A stretch of DNA of 64,000 nt from Silvania hatchlandensis (GCF_025564065.1 NZ_JAMGZK010000051.1:228144-292143), one strand, 5' to 3'. Shown: positions 1-9,842, counted from the first letter of the stretch. Program-made: numbers and translations. The notes: a model not told the origin generated them from the sequence alone.

Positions 1-1
1 C

Positions 2-496
2 CTTCCCGTAGAGCAAAAAGCGGCGGGCGTGTTGCCGGACGGCATGGACCAGCGCGCGGTGAACTACCTGTTCAAAACCCCCGGCGGCACGCTGTACCAC
101 AGCGGCGATTCACACTACTCCAACTACTATGCAAAACACGGCAATGAGCATCATATCGACGTGGCGCTGGGCTCGTATGGTGAGAACCCGCGCGGGATTA
201 CCGATAAAATGACCAGCGCCGATATGCTACGCATGGCGGAAGCGCTGAACACGAAAGTGGTTATCCCGTTCCACCATGATATCTGGTCGAACTTCCAGGC
301 GGATCCGCAGGAGATCCGCGTGCTGTGGGAGATGAAAAAAGACCGGCTGAAATATGGCTTTAAGCCGTTTATCTGGCAAGTGGGCGGCAAGTTTACCTGG
401 CCGCTGGATAAGGATAATTTTGAGTACCATTATCCGCGCGGCTTTGACGACTGCTTTACGATTGAACCGGATTTACCGTTCAAATCGTTCCTGTAG
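2..496 (+). CDS. ulaG: L-ascorbate-6-phosphate lactonase UlaG (3' part)
   Basis: UlaG opens the lactone ring of L-ascorbate 6-phosphate in the cytoplasm, the first step after PTS uptake of ascorbate. Only the last 165 codons are here. The reading frame is open from base 2, so the gene starts upstream of the window; the GTG at 29 is an internal valine. The visible part (for example [19 protein letters not shown] and the C-terminal PDLPFKSFL) matches the end of the 354-residue E. coli protein almost residue for residue. The N-terminal metal-binding motif of this metallo-beta-lactamase-fold enzyme lies outside the window. It is followed by ulaR on the same strand. Confidence 0.96.
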   Translation, partial: LPVEQKAAGVLPDGMDQRAVNYLFKTPGGTLYHSGDSHYSNYYAKHGNEHHIDVALGSYGENPRGITDKMTSADMLRMAEALNTKVVIPFHHDIWSNFQADPQEIRVLWEMKKDRLKYGFKPFIWQVGGKFTWPLDKDNFEYHYPRGFDDCFTIEPDLPFKSFL

Positions 497-509
497 TTGG
501 CCACGCTAT

Positions 510-530
510 CGCCGGGCAATGCGCCCGGCG
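510..530 (+). terminator. Hairpin after ulaG
   Basis: An 8-bp perfect GC stem (CGCCGGGC / GCCCGGCG) with a 5-base loop lies 13 bases after the ulaG stop and is followed by ATTCCATCTTTT. The U-run is weak, so termination is inferred from position and stem strength. Confidence 0.55.
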
Positions 531-605
531 ATTCCATCTTTTGCTTAGTATTTTCAGGCTATTTCAAATATCATCTTTTGAAATCAATTTATTTCGGAAT
601 AGCTC

Positions 606-1361
606 ATGACAGAAGCACAGCGACACCAAATATTACTGGAACTCCTGGCGCAGACGGGGTTTGTCACCGTCGAACAGGTGATTGCCAGACTGGGCGTTTC
701 CCCCGCCACCGCACGCCGGGACATCAACAAGCTGGATGAAAGCGGCAAGCTAAAGAAAGTGCGCAACGGTGCAGAAGGCATCAGCCAGCAGCGTCCGCGC
801 TGGTCGCCGATGAATATTCATCAGGCGCAGAATCACGACGAGAAAGTACGTATTGCCCGCGCGGCATCGCAGCTGGTCAATCCAGGCGAAAGCGTGGTCA
901 TCAACTGCGGCTCAACCGCCTTTTTGCTGGGCCGCGAGATGTGCGGAAAGCCGGTGCAGATCATCACTAACTATCTGCCGCTGGCTAACTACCTTATCGA
1001 TCAGGAACACGAGAGCGTGGTGATCATGGGGGGTCAGTACAACAAGAGCCAGTCCATCACCTTAAGTCCGCAGGACAGCGAGAACACGCTGTACGCCGGA
1101 CACTGGATGTTCACCAGCGGTAAAGGGCTGACCGCCGAGGGATTGTATAAAACCGATATGCTGACGGCGATGGCCGAGCAGAACATGCTGAACGTGGTCG
1201 GCAAACTGGTGGTGCTGGTCGACAGCAGCAAGGTCGGCGAGCGGGCCGGGATGTTATTCAGCCGCGCGGAGCAGATAGACCTGGTGATTACCGGTAAAAG
1301 CGCTAACCCCCAGATCCTCCAGAAGCTGGAAGATCAGGGCGTGAAGGTCCTGCGCGTTTAG
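606..1361 (+). CDS. ulaR: DeoR-family repressor of L-ascorbate utilization UlaR
   Basis: UlaR represses the ula genes, and L-ascorbate 6-phosphate relieves the repression in E. coli. The 251-residue protein has the same length as E. coli UlaR and begins [16 protein letters not shown]. Residues 1 to about 57 form the DeoR helix-turn-helix ([18 protein letters not shown]). The rest is the DeoR sugar-phosphate sensor domain with [13 protein letters not shown] and a conserved end. It lies directly downstream of ulaG, as in E. coli. Its stop overlaps the stop of convergent yjfP by a few bases. Confidence 0.97.
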   Translation: MTEAQRHQILLELLAQTGFVTVEQVIARLGVSPATARRDINKLDESGKLKKVRNGAEGISQQRPRWSPMNIHQAQNHDEKVRIARAASQLVNPGESVVINCGSTAFLLGREMCGKPVQIITNYLPLANYLIDQEHESVVIMGGQYNKSQSITLSPQDSENTLYAGHWMFTSGKGLTAEGLYKTDMLTAMAEQNMLNVVGKLVVLVDSSKVGERAGMLFSRAEQIDLVITGKSANPQILQKLEDQGVKVLRV

Positions 1362-2089
1362 AGATGCTGGCGGAAAAACGCCACCGTGGCATCAAGAGCG
1401 GTCGGCGTGATGCGATGCTTCACCCCCGCTTCCCATAAACAGGTCAGCTGTTTATCCAGCCCTTCCCGCTGTAACGCCTGCTGTAAACGGAACGTCTCTG
1501 CGGCAGGCACCACGTCATCTTCTTCACCGTGCCAGAGCAGTAGCGGGCGATCGCCCAGACGCGGCAGCGCCGTCGTCACGTCCCAGTCGGCAAGCGGTGC
1601 CAGGGTGGCGTCGAACGCCTCAGGCAGCAGGGGTGGAAACAGCGTCCGGGCCAGGGTCGTGAAATAGCCGGAGCCCATCAGGCTCGCCACGCAGGTTACC
1701 TCCGGATGACGCGCCATGATCCCCAGCGCAGTCATGCCCCCCATTGATGCGCCGGCCACCGCCAGCCGTTCGTCCTGCACCAGTCCAGCCTGATACAACG
1801 CATCCCGCAGTCCGGCGAACTCGCTGAGATTCCCGTGCAGAATCGGCCAGAACTGCCCGAGTCTTGCCTGCTCATCGCCCGCAAAGCGCGCGCCGTGATC
1901 CGGGGCATCTGGCATCACCACCCGAAAACCGGCCTGCGCCAGAGCGACCGCAAAATAACTGTAGACCAGCTTAGAGGAGGTAAACCCGTGGTAAAAAATA
2001 ACCACCGGCAAGGGTTGCGCCCCCATTCCTGCCGGGACGGCGTGTACAATCTCACGATCGCCAAACTGCCGTATTTCAAGTTCAATCAT
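1358..2089 (-). CDS. yjfP: Alpha/beta-hydrolase esterase YjfP
   Basis: This 243-residue cytoplasmic alpha/beta hydrolase matches E. coli YjfP, a carboxylesterase active on short acyl esters in vitro with unknown natural substrate. The nucleophile elbow GASMGG (Ser near residue 116), the oxyanion-region motif YHGFTSSK (near 34), [17 protein letters not shown] (acid region) and a late His in KHRITP give the catalytic triad layout of a dienelactone-hydrolase-type fold. It has no signal peptide. It sits convergent to ulaR, as in E. coli. Confidence 0.92.
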   Translation of the reverse strand: MIELEIRQFGDREIVHAVPAGMGAQPLPVVIFYHGFTSSKLVYSYFAVALAQAGFRVVMPDAPDHGARFAGDEQARLGQFWPILHGNLSEFAGLRDALYQAGLVQDERLAVAGASMGGMTALGIMARHPEVTCVASLMGSGYFTTLARTLFPPLLPEAFDATLAPLADWDVTTALPRLGDRPLLLWHGEEDDVVPAAETFRLQQALQREGLDKQLTCLWEAGVKHRITPTALDATVAFFRQHL

Positions 2090-2227
2090 TGTTGAGCCTC
2101 ATGCGAAAGGGTGATTCATAATGTTGAGAACTGGCTTACGCTTTCGCGAAATTTTCATTCGAAAATTACGCCGCAGATAACAGTTTGGGAACATTCCCCC
2201 AAAATCAAATTAACAGAGATCTACACT

Positions 2228-2557
2228 ATGGCTATCAGGAAACGAGATTGGGTTATGCGAAGGTTTGCTGCTTTAATGCTGATGCTGCTGTTGAGCGGGT
2301 GTAGCGCGCTGCAAGGTACGCCGCAACCCGCGCCGCCAGTGGCCGATCATCCACAAGAGATTCGTCGTAATCAAACGGAAGGATTACAGCGAATGGCCAC
2401 GGTCACCGCACTTGAGCGGGGCTCGCCAGCGGATGTGGAGGATGCGATTAAAGCAAAAGCCGTCGCCGCAAAAGCAGATTACTACGTCATTATCCTTATC
2501 GATGAAACTATCGTAACAGGGCAATGGTACTCGCAGGCCATTCTGTACCGAAAGTAA
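2228..2557 (+). CDS. bsmA: Biofilm peroxide resistance lipoprotein BsmA
   Basis: This 109-residue DUF1471 (YhcN/BhsA family) lipoprotein is linked in E. coli to peroxide resistance and motility in biofilms. The ATG at 2228 was chosen over the upstream 2111 start. It gives the E. coli-like length and places a lipobox (LLSGC, Cys about residue 28) after a hydrophobic signal segment. The mature part carries SALQGTPQPAPP and ends ETIVTGQWYSQAILYRK, as in E. coli BsmA. It lies next to the related yjfN, suggesting duplication of a DUF1471 unit. Confidence 0.93.
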   Translation: MAIRKRDWVMRRFAALMLMLLLSGCSALQGTPQPAPPVADHPQEIRRNQTEGLQRMATVTALERGSPADVEDAIKAKAVAAKADYYVIILIDETIVTGQWYSQAILYRK

Positions 2558-2705
2558 TGACCGGTATTTAAACGATATTTACACTGCTTTGCGTCCATAG
2601 ACGTTTTCCTGTCCACAATAAACTCCGTGCCTATGACAATGGAAGTGAGTTTATTTGCGAAGGATTGCCCGGCGGGTACCGGGGACACGTAAAATGGAGC
2701 TGACG

Positions 2706-2981
2706 ATGAAACGATCTCTTGCTTTGACCTCACTGTTGCTCTCAGCCGGTCTGGTGAGTACAGCCGCGCAGTCAGCCGAATTTGCCAGCGCTGATTGCGT
2801 AACAGGTTTAAATGAAATTGGACTGATTTCCGTGAGTGATATCTCAGGGAGTCCCCAGGATGTAGAGCGCATGGTTGCGCTAAAAGCTGACGAACAGGGT
2901 GCCTCGTGGTATCGCATCATCAAAATGCAGGAAGACAACCATGTTGATCGCTGGCGAGTACAAGCCATACTTTATGCCTGA
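2706..2981 (+). CDS. yjfN: DUF1471 periplasmic protein YjfN
   Basis: This 91-residue secreted protein of the YhcN/BhsA stress family corresponds to E. coli YjfN, for which protease-activating activity has been reported. The ATG at 2706 was preferred over the upstream 2655 codon because it opens directly into a signal peptide (MKRSLALTSLLLSAGL, cleavage near AQSA). The mature part SADCVTGLNEIG and the end WRVQAILYA match E. coli. The 148-base gap after bsmA is large enough for its own promoter. A strong terminator follows. Confidence 0.92.
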   Translation: MKRSLALTSLLLSAGLVSTAAQSAEFASADCVTGLNEIGLISVSDISGSPQDVERMVALKADEQGASWYRIIKMQEDNHVDRWRVQAILYA

Positions 2982-2992
2982 AAAGCAACCCT

Positions 2993-3021
2993 AAAAAGCC
3001 ACTCATTTTTAGTGGCTTTTT
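2993..3021 (+). terminator. Rho-independent terminator after yjfN
   Basis: An 11-bp stem (AAAAAGCCACT / AGTGGCTTTTT) with a 7-base loop ends in a T-run, 11 bases after the yjfN stop. The A-tract/T-tract symmetry means it could act in both directions. Confidence 0.9.
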
Positions 3022-3095
3022 AATATTTACAATTCTATTATCCTTGTTGTTACTACCTCATGACCTTCCTGCAACATTTAGTTACATAAACCCAA

Positions 3096-3122
3096 TAAAT
3101 GTTATCCCCGCTCTGCCGTTGA
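3096..3122 (+). promoter_or_regulatory. Sigma-28 (FliA)-like promoter for the chemoreceptor gene
   Basis: TAAA at 3096-3099, a 15-base gap, then GCCGTTGA at 3115-3122, against the flagellar sigma consensus TAAA-N15-GCCGATAA (4/4 and 6/8 matches). It ends 31 bases before the start codon of the methyl-accepting chemotaxis gene, a class normally transcribed by FliA. Promoter function is inferred. Confidence 0.72.
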
Positions 3123-3153
3123 AAAGCGATACCTTTTTAGCAATGAGCAATTT

Positions 3154-5079
3154 ATGATCAATTTTTTTCGCCGTGCAGGTCTGGGCACTAAGCTATCGCT
3201 GCTTACCGGCTTGAGCGTTGCCATACTCTTTCTGCTTTTCACTTTTCTTCTGAGCTATAACACCAGTCAAAAACTCAAATCTTTGGCCATAGAAGATCTG
3301 CATAACCAGTCCACCGGCGTGGTGGATATGGTGCAGATGTTCAATACCAGCCTCACCGAAGAGGTGGAGAGCTATACCCGCCTGTTTACCACCTTTTTGC
3401 CGCAGCCGCTGAGCCTTGATGCCAGCCAGACCCGCACCATCAACGGCCAGAATGTCCCGTTGTTGAAAGGCGGTGATACGGAACTCCATGAGAACAACAC
3501 CACACCCGATGATTTCCTGAATCGCACCGGTGCTATCTCTACGCTGTTTGTGCGCAGCGGCGACGACTTTGTCCGCGTGGCAACCTCGCTGCGAAAAGAG
3601 AACGGCGATCGGGCCATCGGTACGGTACTGGACCCTGCCAGTCCGGCCTGGGCGGTGGTCACCCAGGGCGAGGTGTATCGCGGCCTCGCCCCGCTGTTCG
3701 GCAAACGCTACATCACCCAGTATCAACCGGTAAAAGACGCGGGTGGACAGGTGATCGCCATTATCTTCGTCGGGGTCGACATTACCCACTCATGGAACGC
3801 TATGCGCGAGAAGATCCTCAGCCGCCGTCTGGGCGAGAGCGGCCACTTCTTCGTGCTGGATCGCAGTCATGGCAAAAATCACGGCCAGTACCTGTTCCAT
3901 AGCACAGAAGAGGGGCAACTGCCGAAGTGGGAGAACGACGTTCAGCAACAGCTGCTGGGGGATCGTTCCGGCACGCTGGAGCGCCAGAGCGCCGAAGGTC
4001 GCACGCTGATTATGGCCTGGACGCCGCTCCCGGGCTGGAACTGGACGATAGTGGGCCAGGTGGATAAAACCGTTCTGTTGGCCGATGTGACCAGCCTGCG
4101 CGATCGCTTCCTGCTGGCGGGAGTCGTCCTGTCCGCACTCTTCGCCATGCTGTTCGTGTTTATTATCCGCCGCTGGCTTACGCGCCCGCTGCGCGATGTG
4201 ATTGGTCTTGCGCAACAGTATGCCGCAGGCGATCTGCGCGCCACCCTGCCTGCCACCCGTCAGGATGAGGTGGGGCAGCTGATCAACGCCATCAACGGCA
4301 TTGGCGGCGGGCTGCAAAAAATCGTGCTGCAGGTGCGTGAAGCGGCGGGAGATATCCATCTGGGAACCAACGCTCTGGCGGCGGATACCGGCGAGATCTC
4401 CGAGCAGATCAATAAGCAGGCCAGCAGCGTGGAAGAGACCTCCGCCAGTATGGAGCAACTGGCGGCCAGCGTGCAGCAGAATGCAGCCAATATGGAGCAG
4501 ACCCAACAGCTGGTCGGCGAAACCTCCCGGGCGGTGCATCAGGGCGGGGAGACCGTCAACCATGCTGTCGCTACCATGGATGATATTCGCGAAGCATCGA
4601 AACGTATCGAAGCCATCACGCGGGTGATTGAGGGTATCGCTTTCCAGACCAATATTCTGGCCCTGAACGCCGCCGTAGAGGCCGCCCGGGCGGGTGAACA
4701 CGGTAAGGGCTTTGCCGTGGTGGCCCAGGAAGTCCGCGCCCTGGCAGCGCGTAGCGCCAACGCGGTAAAGGAGATTGAACTGCTGATTGGCGATACGCTC
4801 AGTAAAGTGAGCGAGGGCCACGCCCTGTCGGAGCAGACCCGTCAGGCGATGGAGAGCATCATCGGGCACATCGACAATATCAACCAACTGGTTACGGAGA
4901 TTAACCATGCCTCCCGCGAGCAGTCGGCAGGCATCGGTCAGGTGAACATGGCGATGGCGCATATCGGCGAAGCGTCGCATATCAACGCCGATCGCGTTTC
5001 ACGCAGTGAACAGACGGCGCAGACCCTGCGGGGGAAAGGGTCGCACCTGACCAATCTGGTCAGCCTGTTCCGTCTGTAA
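3154..5079 (+). CDS. Methyl-accepting chemotaxis protein with Cache-type sensor
   Basis: This 641-residue inner-membrane chemoreceptor senses an unknown ligand in the periplasm and signals to CheA/CheW. In order: TM1 (about 12-34), a large periplasmic region of about 280 residues resembling a Cache_3-Cache_2 fusion (repeated [15 protein letters not shown] and FFVLDRS-type elements), TM2 (about 321-339), a HAMP domain ([18 protein letters not shown]), and the coiled-coil signalling domain with the conserved hairpin [19 protein letters not shown]. It has no C-terminal NWETF-type pentapeptide, so it would depend on other receptors for CheR/CheB docking. It is absent from this place in E. coli K-12, lying between yjfN and aidB. 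Confidence 0.93.
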   Translation: MINFFRRAGLGTKLSLLTGLSVAILFLLFTFLLSYNTSQKLKSLAIEDLHNQSTGVVDMVQMFNTSLTEEVESYTRLFTTFLPQPLSLDASQTRTINGQNVPLLKGGDTELHENNTTPDDFLNRTGAISTLFVRSGDDFVRVATSLRKENGDRAIGTVLDPASPAWAVVTQGEVYRGLAPLFGKRYITQYQPVKDAGGQVIAIIFVGVDITHSWNAMREKILSRRLGESGHFFVLDRSHGKNHGQYLFHSTEEGQLPKWENDVQQQLLGDRSGTLERQSAEGRTLIMAWTPLPGWNWTIVGQVDKTVLLADVTSLRDRFLLAGVVLSALFAMLFVFIIRRWLTRPLRDVIGLAQQYAAGDLRATLPATRQDEVGQLINAINGIGGGLQKIVLQVREAAGDIHLGTNALAADTGEISEQINKQASSVEETSASMEQLAASVQQNAANMEQTQQLVGETSRAVHQGGETVNHAVATMDDIREASKRIEAITRVIEGIAFQTNILALNAAVEAARAGEHGKGFAVVAQEVRALAARSANAVKEIELLIGDTLSKVSEGHALSEQTRQAMESIIGHIDNINQLVTEINHASREQSAGIGQVNMAMAHIGEASHINADRVSRSEQTAQTLRGKGSHLTNLVSLFRL

Positions 5080-5082
5080 GTC

Positions 5083-6705
5083 TCAGGCAACGCCGCCCGT
5101 GGCGCGCAGGAGCAGGTCGTCCTGCACCTGCGCGCTGAGCAGAGAGCCCCCACGGGCGTCGAGCATTTCACGGCACCAGGCCTGCGCCATCGGTGGTGAT
5201 GTATGGCGCAACATCTGCGCCCCCGTGCCCAGCTGAAAGATCTGCCGGGCGATCTCCCTGCCCTGCGCCTCCTGCGGCTTACGCAGTTTTTGCTGCAACT
5301 GCCGCCAGCTGCGGTCGAAATGGCGGTCCTGTCCTTTTACTTCGGCAAAATCCGCATACAGCATATCGGCCACGCCAGGCTGCTTCGCCAGCACCCGCAG
5401 TACGTCCAGCCCCATGATATTCCCCGATCCTTCCCAGATGCTGTTGACCGGCATTTCACGATACAGACGCGGCAGTTCGCTCTCTTCGCAGTAGCCGATC
5501 CCGCCCAGAACCTCCATCGCCTCGGCGACAAACGGGATCCCCGCCTTGCAGATGGCAAATTTAGCCGCCGGGGTGAACAGCCGCGCCCACAGCGCTTCCT
5601 GCTCATCCGCCCGGCGATCCCAGGCCCGCGCCAGACGGAACAGCAGCGCGGTTTGCCCCTCGAGCTGTAGCGCCATCCGGCTTAGCACGTCGCGCATCAG
5701 CGGCTGCTCGATCAGATTTTTGCCAAAGGTCTGGCGCTGGTGGGCGTGATACAGCGCCACCGAGAGTGCGCGACGCATCTGCCCGTGGCTGCCGAGGGCG
5801 CAGTCAAAGCGGGTTAATCCGCCCATTTTAAGGATCTGGCGCACGCCTTCGCCTTCTTCACCCAGCAGCCAGCCGGTGGCGTCGAGAAATTCGGCTTCAC
5901 TGCTGGCGTTCGAGCGATTGCCCAGCTTGTCTTTGAGCCGCTCCAGCTGTACGGCGTTGCGCAGCCCGTCGGGCAGAAAGCGCGGAACGAAGAAGCACGA
6001 CAGCCCGCCTTTGGCTTGCGCCAGCACCAGGTGCGCATCGCTTTGCGGCACCGAGAAAAACCATTTATGGCCCACCAGCCGGTAACTGCCGTCGCTGCAG
6101 CGCTCCGCCCGGGTGGTGTTGCTGAGAACATCTGAACCGCCCTGCTTTTCCGTCATCCCCATCCCAATCAGCAGGCCGCGCTTTTGGTTGCCGGGTGCCA
6201 GATGCGAGTCATATCGGTCGCTGAGCAGCGGCGTCAGCCAGTCGTGGAAGGCGCGCGGCAGCGCCTGCTGCAGCAGCGGCGTGGCGGCAAAGGTCATGGT
6301 GATAGGGCACAGCGTGCCCGCCTCCACCTGGGCATGCAGGACAAAACGTGCCGCCCGGGCCACGAAGGATCCTTTTCGCGCCTCCTCTTCCCACGCCAGG
6401 TTATGCACCCGGTTAGCGCAAAGCCCCTGCATCAGCAGGTGCCAGGCCGGATGAAAGCGCACGTCGTCCAGCCGCGTGCCGCTGGCATCATAGCGCAGCA
6501 GTTCAGGTGGATTGACGTTGGCAAGTCTGCCCAGCTCCAGTGATTCGGCGGTGCCCAGCTGCTGACCGATACTGGCGAGCAGCTCGGCGTCCCACTCGGC
6601 ACCTTCGCGGTTGACCGCTTCACACAGGGCGCGGTCGGAGAGGAAAAGATTGCTGTTCGTCAGGGGTGAAGGCTGATTGAAAACCGTATGCGTTTGCCAG
6701 TGCAT
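5083..6705 (-). CDS. aidB: Acyl-CoA dehydrogenase-like alkylation response protein AidB
   Basis: AidB is a flavoprotein of the adaptive response to alkylation. It binds DNA and has weak isovaleryl-CoA dehydrogenase activity. The 540 residues cover the acyl-CoA dehydrogenase domain (TMTFAATPLL, GMGMTEKQGGSDV, VGHKWFFSVPQSDA, EAMEVLGGIGYCEESELPR) and the C-terminal DNA-binding extension. The ATG at 6705 was chosen over 6729 because an excellent AAGGAGG ribosome site precedes it and it yields the E. coli-like start MHWQTHTVFNQ. It is divergent from the MFS gene across 160 bases and convergent with the chemoreceptor gene. An Ada box was not clearly visible upstream. Confidence 0.96.
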   Translation of the reverse strand: MHWQTHTVFNQPSPLTNSNLFLSDRALCEAVNREGAEWDAELLASIGQQLGTAESLELGRLANVNPPELLRYDASGTRLDDVRFHPAWHLLMQGLCANRVHNLAWEEEARKGSFVARAARFVLHAQVEAGTLCPITMTFAATPLLQQALPRAFHDWLTPLLSDRYDSHLAPGNQKRGLLIGMGMTEKQGGSDVLSNTTRAERCSDGSYRLVGHKWFFSVPQSDAHLVLAQAKGGLSCFFVPRFLPDGLRNAVQLERLKDKLGNRSNASSEAEFLDATGWLLGEEGEGVRQILKMGGLTRFDCALGSHGQMRRALSVALYHAHQRQTFGKNLIEQPLMRDVLSRMALQLEGQTALLFRLARAWDRRADEQEALWARLFTPAAKFAICKAGIPFVAEAMEVLGGIGYCEESELPRLYREMPVNSIWEGSGNIMGLDVLRVLAKQPGVADMLYADFAEVKGQDRHFDRSWRQLQQKLRKPQEAQGREIARQIFQLGTGAQMLRHTSPPMAQAWCREMLDARGGSLLSAQVQDDLLLRATGGVA

Positions 6706-6865
6706 GGTGTGTCCCTCCTTCAATGGCAAAGAAGGTAAGTATGGACGCTACGGGAGGAGGTATTGCGCTCAGCAAGCGTGAAACAGCTCACACAACCTAA
6801 GAATAATAAATTTCCCCGCCAGCTTATGGTGAATAATTTATTCTCATTTCTCAGGGAGAATCACG

Positions 6866-8155
6866 ATGCAATCTACTCAACTTGCGCCAGAGGCCCACAA
6901 GCGCGCGTTAATTGCAGGATCGATTGGTAACTTCATCGAATGGTATGAGTTCGCGGTGTACGGTTTTATGGCCACCGTCATTGCGAAAAACTTTTTTCAA
7001 CTGGACGGTGAAACGGGGCTGACCAGTCTGATCCTCACCTACGCCTCCTTCGCCGTCGCCTTCTTCTTTCGCCCGCTCGGTGCCATCGTCTTTGGCCGGA
7101 TAGGCGATCGGATCGGGCGTAAGCCCACGTTGATTATTGTGCTGGTGTTGATGACTCTGGCAACGGCCGCCATCGGACTGGTGCCGGTGTATGCCAGCAT
7201 CGGCATTGCCGCCCCGCTTATCATCACCGGCCTGCGGATCCTGCAGGGGTTGTTCGCAGGTGGCGAGTACGGTGGCGCGGTGTCGCTGATGACCGAGTTC
7301 GCTCCGCGCGGCAAGCGTGGATTGTACGGTGCCTGGCAGTCCTTTACCGTGGCGCTAGGCCTGCTGGCCGGGGCAGGCATTGTGGCGCTGCTCTCAGTAC
7401 TGCTGACGCCAGAGGCGCTGCATGACTGGGGCTGGCGTATTCCGTTCTTTATTGCCCTGCCGTTGGGAGCCGTTGCCCTGTGGCTGCGAGTGAACATGGA
7501 GGAGACGCCGAGCTTCGTGAAGCAACAGGCAAAACCGGTGGCGGTGAAAGCGCAGACCGCGGCAACGCTGAAAGCGATTGTGATGGGCATCGGTCGGGTA
7601 ATGGTGTGGTCTGCCGCTGGCTATACCTATCTGGTGATTATGCCCGCCTACCTGCAATCGGCCCTGCACACCGGTTTTAATCAGGCACTGCTGATTGCGG
7701 TGATTTCCAATATTGGCTTCGCCCTGACCATTATCCCGTCGGGGATACTAAGCGATCGCATCGGGCGCCGGACGGTGATGGTGATCGCCGCCGCGCTGCT
7801 GCTGATCCTCGCCTTGCCGCTACTGAAAATATTGCAGGCGGAGTCCAGCACTCTGGCGGTGAAAGCGACAGTGGTACTGATTGCAGGGGGTCTGGTGGGG
7901 ATGCTGGCAGGTCCGGGTCCGGCGATGCTGTCCGAAATGTTCCCGACACGGGTACGTTATACCGGGCTGGGTCTGGCCTATTCCCTGTCGAACGCTATCT
8001 TCTCGGGCTGTGCGGGATTGATCATTACCGGGCTTATCAAAGAGACGGGCAATCTGGACATTCCGGCCTATTACGTGATGGCAACGGCGGGGGTGAGTAT
8101 CGTGGCGCTGATGACGCTGAATAAAGACGACCATCTACGTTCACTGGAGGAGTAA
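6866..8155 (+). CDS. MFS transporter, metabolite:H+ symporter (MHS) family
   Basis: This 429-residue inner-membrane carrier has 12 predicted helices in the ProP/ShiA/CitA type of the major facilitator superfamily. Family marks are the start SIGNFIEWYEFAVYGF, the loop 2-3 motif GRIGDRIGRKPT, GLRILQGLFAGGEYGGA in helix 4-5, and the second-half repeat SDRIGRRT. Relatives carry osmolytes, dicarboxylates, shikimate or alpha-ketoglutarate; the substrate here cannot be told. The ribosome site GGGAG lies 8 bases before the ATG. It stands where E. coli has yjfI to yjfC, so it is an accessory replacement. Confidence 0.88.
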   Translation: MQSTQLAPEAHKRALIAGSIGNFIEWYEFAVYGFMATVIAKNFFQLDGETGLTSLILTYASFAVAFFFRPLGAIVFGRIGDRIGRKPTLIIVLVLMTLATAAIGLVPVYASIGIAAPLIITGLRILQGLFAGGEYGGAVSLMTEFAPRGKRGLYGAWQSFTVALGLLAGAGIVALLSVLLTPEALHDWGWRIPFFIALPLGAVALWLRVNMEETPSFVKQQAKPVAVKAQTAATLKAIVMGIGRVMVWSAAGYTYLVIMPAYLQSALHTGFNQALLIAVISNIGFALTIIPSGILSDRIGRRTVMVIAAALLLILALPLLKILQAESSTLAVKATVVLIAGGLVGMLAGPGPAMLSEMFPTRVRYTGLGLAYSLSNAIFSGCAGLIITGLIKETGNLDIPAYYVMATAGVSIVALMTLNKDDHLRSLEE

Positions 8156-8163
8156 GGAATACA

Positions 8164-8191
8164 GCCGGGTAAAGGCGACGCTTTACCCGGC
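8164..8191. terminator. Hairpin between MFS gene and rlmB, REP-like
   Basis: An 11-bp perfect stem (GCCGGGTAAAG / CTTTACCCGGC) with a 6-base loop sits between two convergent stop codons. The GCCGGGTAA core is typical of enterobacterial REP sequences. There is no strong T-run, so it may act as a REP element or transcript-end stabiliser. Confidence 0.6.
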
Positions 8192-8202
8192 ACAGCGCAT
8201 GA

Positions 8203-8934
8203 TTAACCGCGCTGACGGACCGCTTCGAACAGGCAGATGCCGGTAGCTACGGAGACGTTCAGGGAGGATACGCTGCCTGCCATCGGAATGCTGATCAGCT
8301 CATCACAGTGCTCGCGGGTCAGGCGACGCATACCTTCGCCTTCTGCGCCCATCACCAGCGCCATGCGGCCGGTCATTTTGCTCTGGAACAGGGTATGGTC
8401 GGCTTCGCCAGCGGTGCCCACGATCCAGATGTTCTCTTCCTGCAGCTGACGCATGGTGCGCGCCAGGTTGGTCACACGGATCAGCGGAACGTTTTCTGCC
8501 GCGCCGCAGGCCACTTTCTTCGCCGTGGCGTTCAGCTGCGCAGAGCGATCTTTTGGTACGATCACCGCATGCACGCCCGCCGCATCGGCGCTACGCAAAC
8601 AGGCACCGAGGTTGTGCGGATCGGTTACGCCGTCGAGGATCAGGAAGAACGGGTTTTCCAGCGTGGCAATCAGATCCGGAAGATCGTTCTCCTGATACTG
8701 ACGACCCGGTTTCGCGCGGGCAATGATCCCCTGGTGTACCGCACCCTCGCTTTTCTCATCGAGGAACTGGCGGCTGGCCAGCTGGATCACCACGCCCTGG
8801 GCTTCGAGGGCGTGGATCAGCGGCAGCAGACGTTTGTCTTCACGCCCTTTCAGAATAAAGACTTCCTGAAAACGCTCCGGGGCGCGCTCCAGCAGGGCCT
8901 GCACCGCATGGATGCCGTAAATCATATCACTCAT
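8203..8934 (-). CDS. rlmB: 23S rRNA Gm2251 2'-O-methyltransferase RlmB
   Basis: RlmB methylates the ribose of G2251 in the peptidyl-transferase P loop using S-adenosylmethionine. The 243 residues equal the E. coli length and show the substrate-binding N-terminal domain and the SPOUT knot motifs: [27 protein letters not shown] and [14 protein letters not shown]. In E. coli it directly follows rnr in the nsrR-rnr operon. Here 11 genes of the same strand separate them, so rlmB must be read through that island or use its own promoter in the 107-base gap (a TATACT hexamer on the minus strand at 9002-9007 is a weak candidate). Confidence 0.97.
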   Translation of the reverse strand: MSDMIYGIHAVQALLERAPERFQEVFILKGREDKRLLPLIHALEAQGVVIQLASRQFLDEKSEGAVHQGIIARAKPGRQYQENDLPDLIATLENPFFLILDGVTDPHNLGACLRSADAAGVHAVIVPKDRSAQLNATAKKVACGAAENVPLIRVTNLARTMRQLQEENIWIVGTAGEADHTLFQSKMTGRMALVMGAEGEGMRRLTREHCDELISIPMAGSVSSLNVSVATGICLFEAVRQRG

Positions 8935-9041
8935 TAAACTTACTCGTTTTAGGCGGGGTGCGCCGGGTTAAATTGGGCCGTGAAACAGGTCACTTGCGCC
9001 TAGTATAACCGACACTGCGCCCAAATCGACCCTTGTCGGCG

Positions 9042-9842
9042 TTAGCCATTCACCACCGCTTGCCCGGTACCTGCCGGGACCGGGTGCGCAGGCAAAATAG
9101 CGTTGAGTAAATAACGGGTATAGTCATGCTGCGGGTGCGTAAAAATGCGTTGTGTTTCACCCTGTTCCACCAGCCTGCCCCGGTGCATCACCCCTACCCG
9201 GTCCGCAATGTGGCGCACGACATTCAGGTCATGAGAGATAAACAGATAGGCCAACCCGTACTCGCGCTGCAGCCTCATCAGCAGATTGAGGATTTGCGAC
9301 TGAATCGACACGTCTAACGCCGAGACTGGCTCATCGCAGATAATCAACTTTGGCTTGAGGATCAGCGCCCGGGCAATACCAATGCGCTGGCGCTGGCCGC
9401 CGGAAAATTCATGCGGGTAGCGGGCGGCATCCTGCGGGCGCAGGCCCACCTGCTCCAGCATGTCGGCCACCTGGGTTTTGCGGTTGCCAATACCGTGAAT
9501 AATCAGCGGCTCCTCCAGGCTGTAGCCGACGGTGCGCTTTGGGTCGAGCGAAGAGAGCGGATCCTGGAAAATCATCTGCATATTGCGGCGCACCCATTTC
9601 CACCCGCTGGGGTTTAAATCTGCCAGCGAGCGCCCTTCAAACTGAATATCGCCCCCGCTTGCCGGGGTGAGCCCCAGCACGAGCCGTCCGGTGGTGCTTT
9701 TGCCGCTGCCGGACTCACCTACCAGCGCCCAGGTTTCACCCGCGTTGAGGGTAAAGCTCACCCGATCCACCGCAGGCACGGATTGCCCGCGGCGCTGAAA
9801 GGTTTTCGAAAGCTGATTCACGTTCAGTAAGGGGGTTGTCAT
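9042..9842 (-). CDS. Dipeptide/oligopeptide-type ABC transporter ATPase (DppF/OppF-like)
   Basis: This 266-residue cytoplasmic ATPase would power, with its partner at 9839-10828, the permease pair of this operon. Walker A is GESGSGKST (about residues 42-50), the signature FSGGQRQRIGIARAL and Walker B LIICDEPVSALDVS, followed by the H-loop FISHDLNVVRHIAD. The form matches DppF, OppF and GsiA C-terminal halves. The start codon overlaps the preceding stop as ATGA, indicating translational coupling. It is the last gene of the 11-gene island. The substrate is unknown, presumably a short peptide or peptide-like amide. Confidence 0.9.
   Translation of the reverse strand: MTTPLLNVNQLSKTFQRRGQSVPAVDRVSFTLNAGETWALVGESGSGKSTTGRLVLGLTPASGGDIQFEGRSLADLNPSGWKWVRRNMQMIFQDPLSSLDPKRTVGYSLEEPLIIHGIGNRKTQVADMLEQVGLRPQDAARYPHEFSGGQRQRIGIARALILKPKLIICDEPVSALDVSIQSQILNLLMRLQREYGLAYLFISHDLNVVRHIADRVGVMHRGRLVEQGETQRIFTHPQHDYTRYLLNAILPAHPVPAGTGQAVVNG

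Noticed and set aside
3790..4980. 396-codon minus-strand ORF opposite the chemoreceptor gene
   Set aside because: It is a codon-bias shadow of the conserved signalling domain and lacks any recognisable domain.
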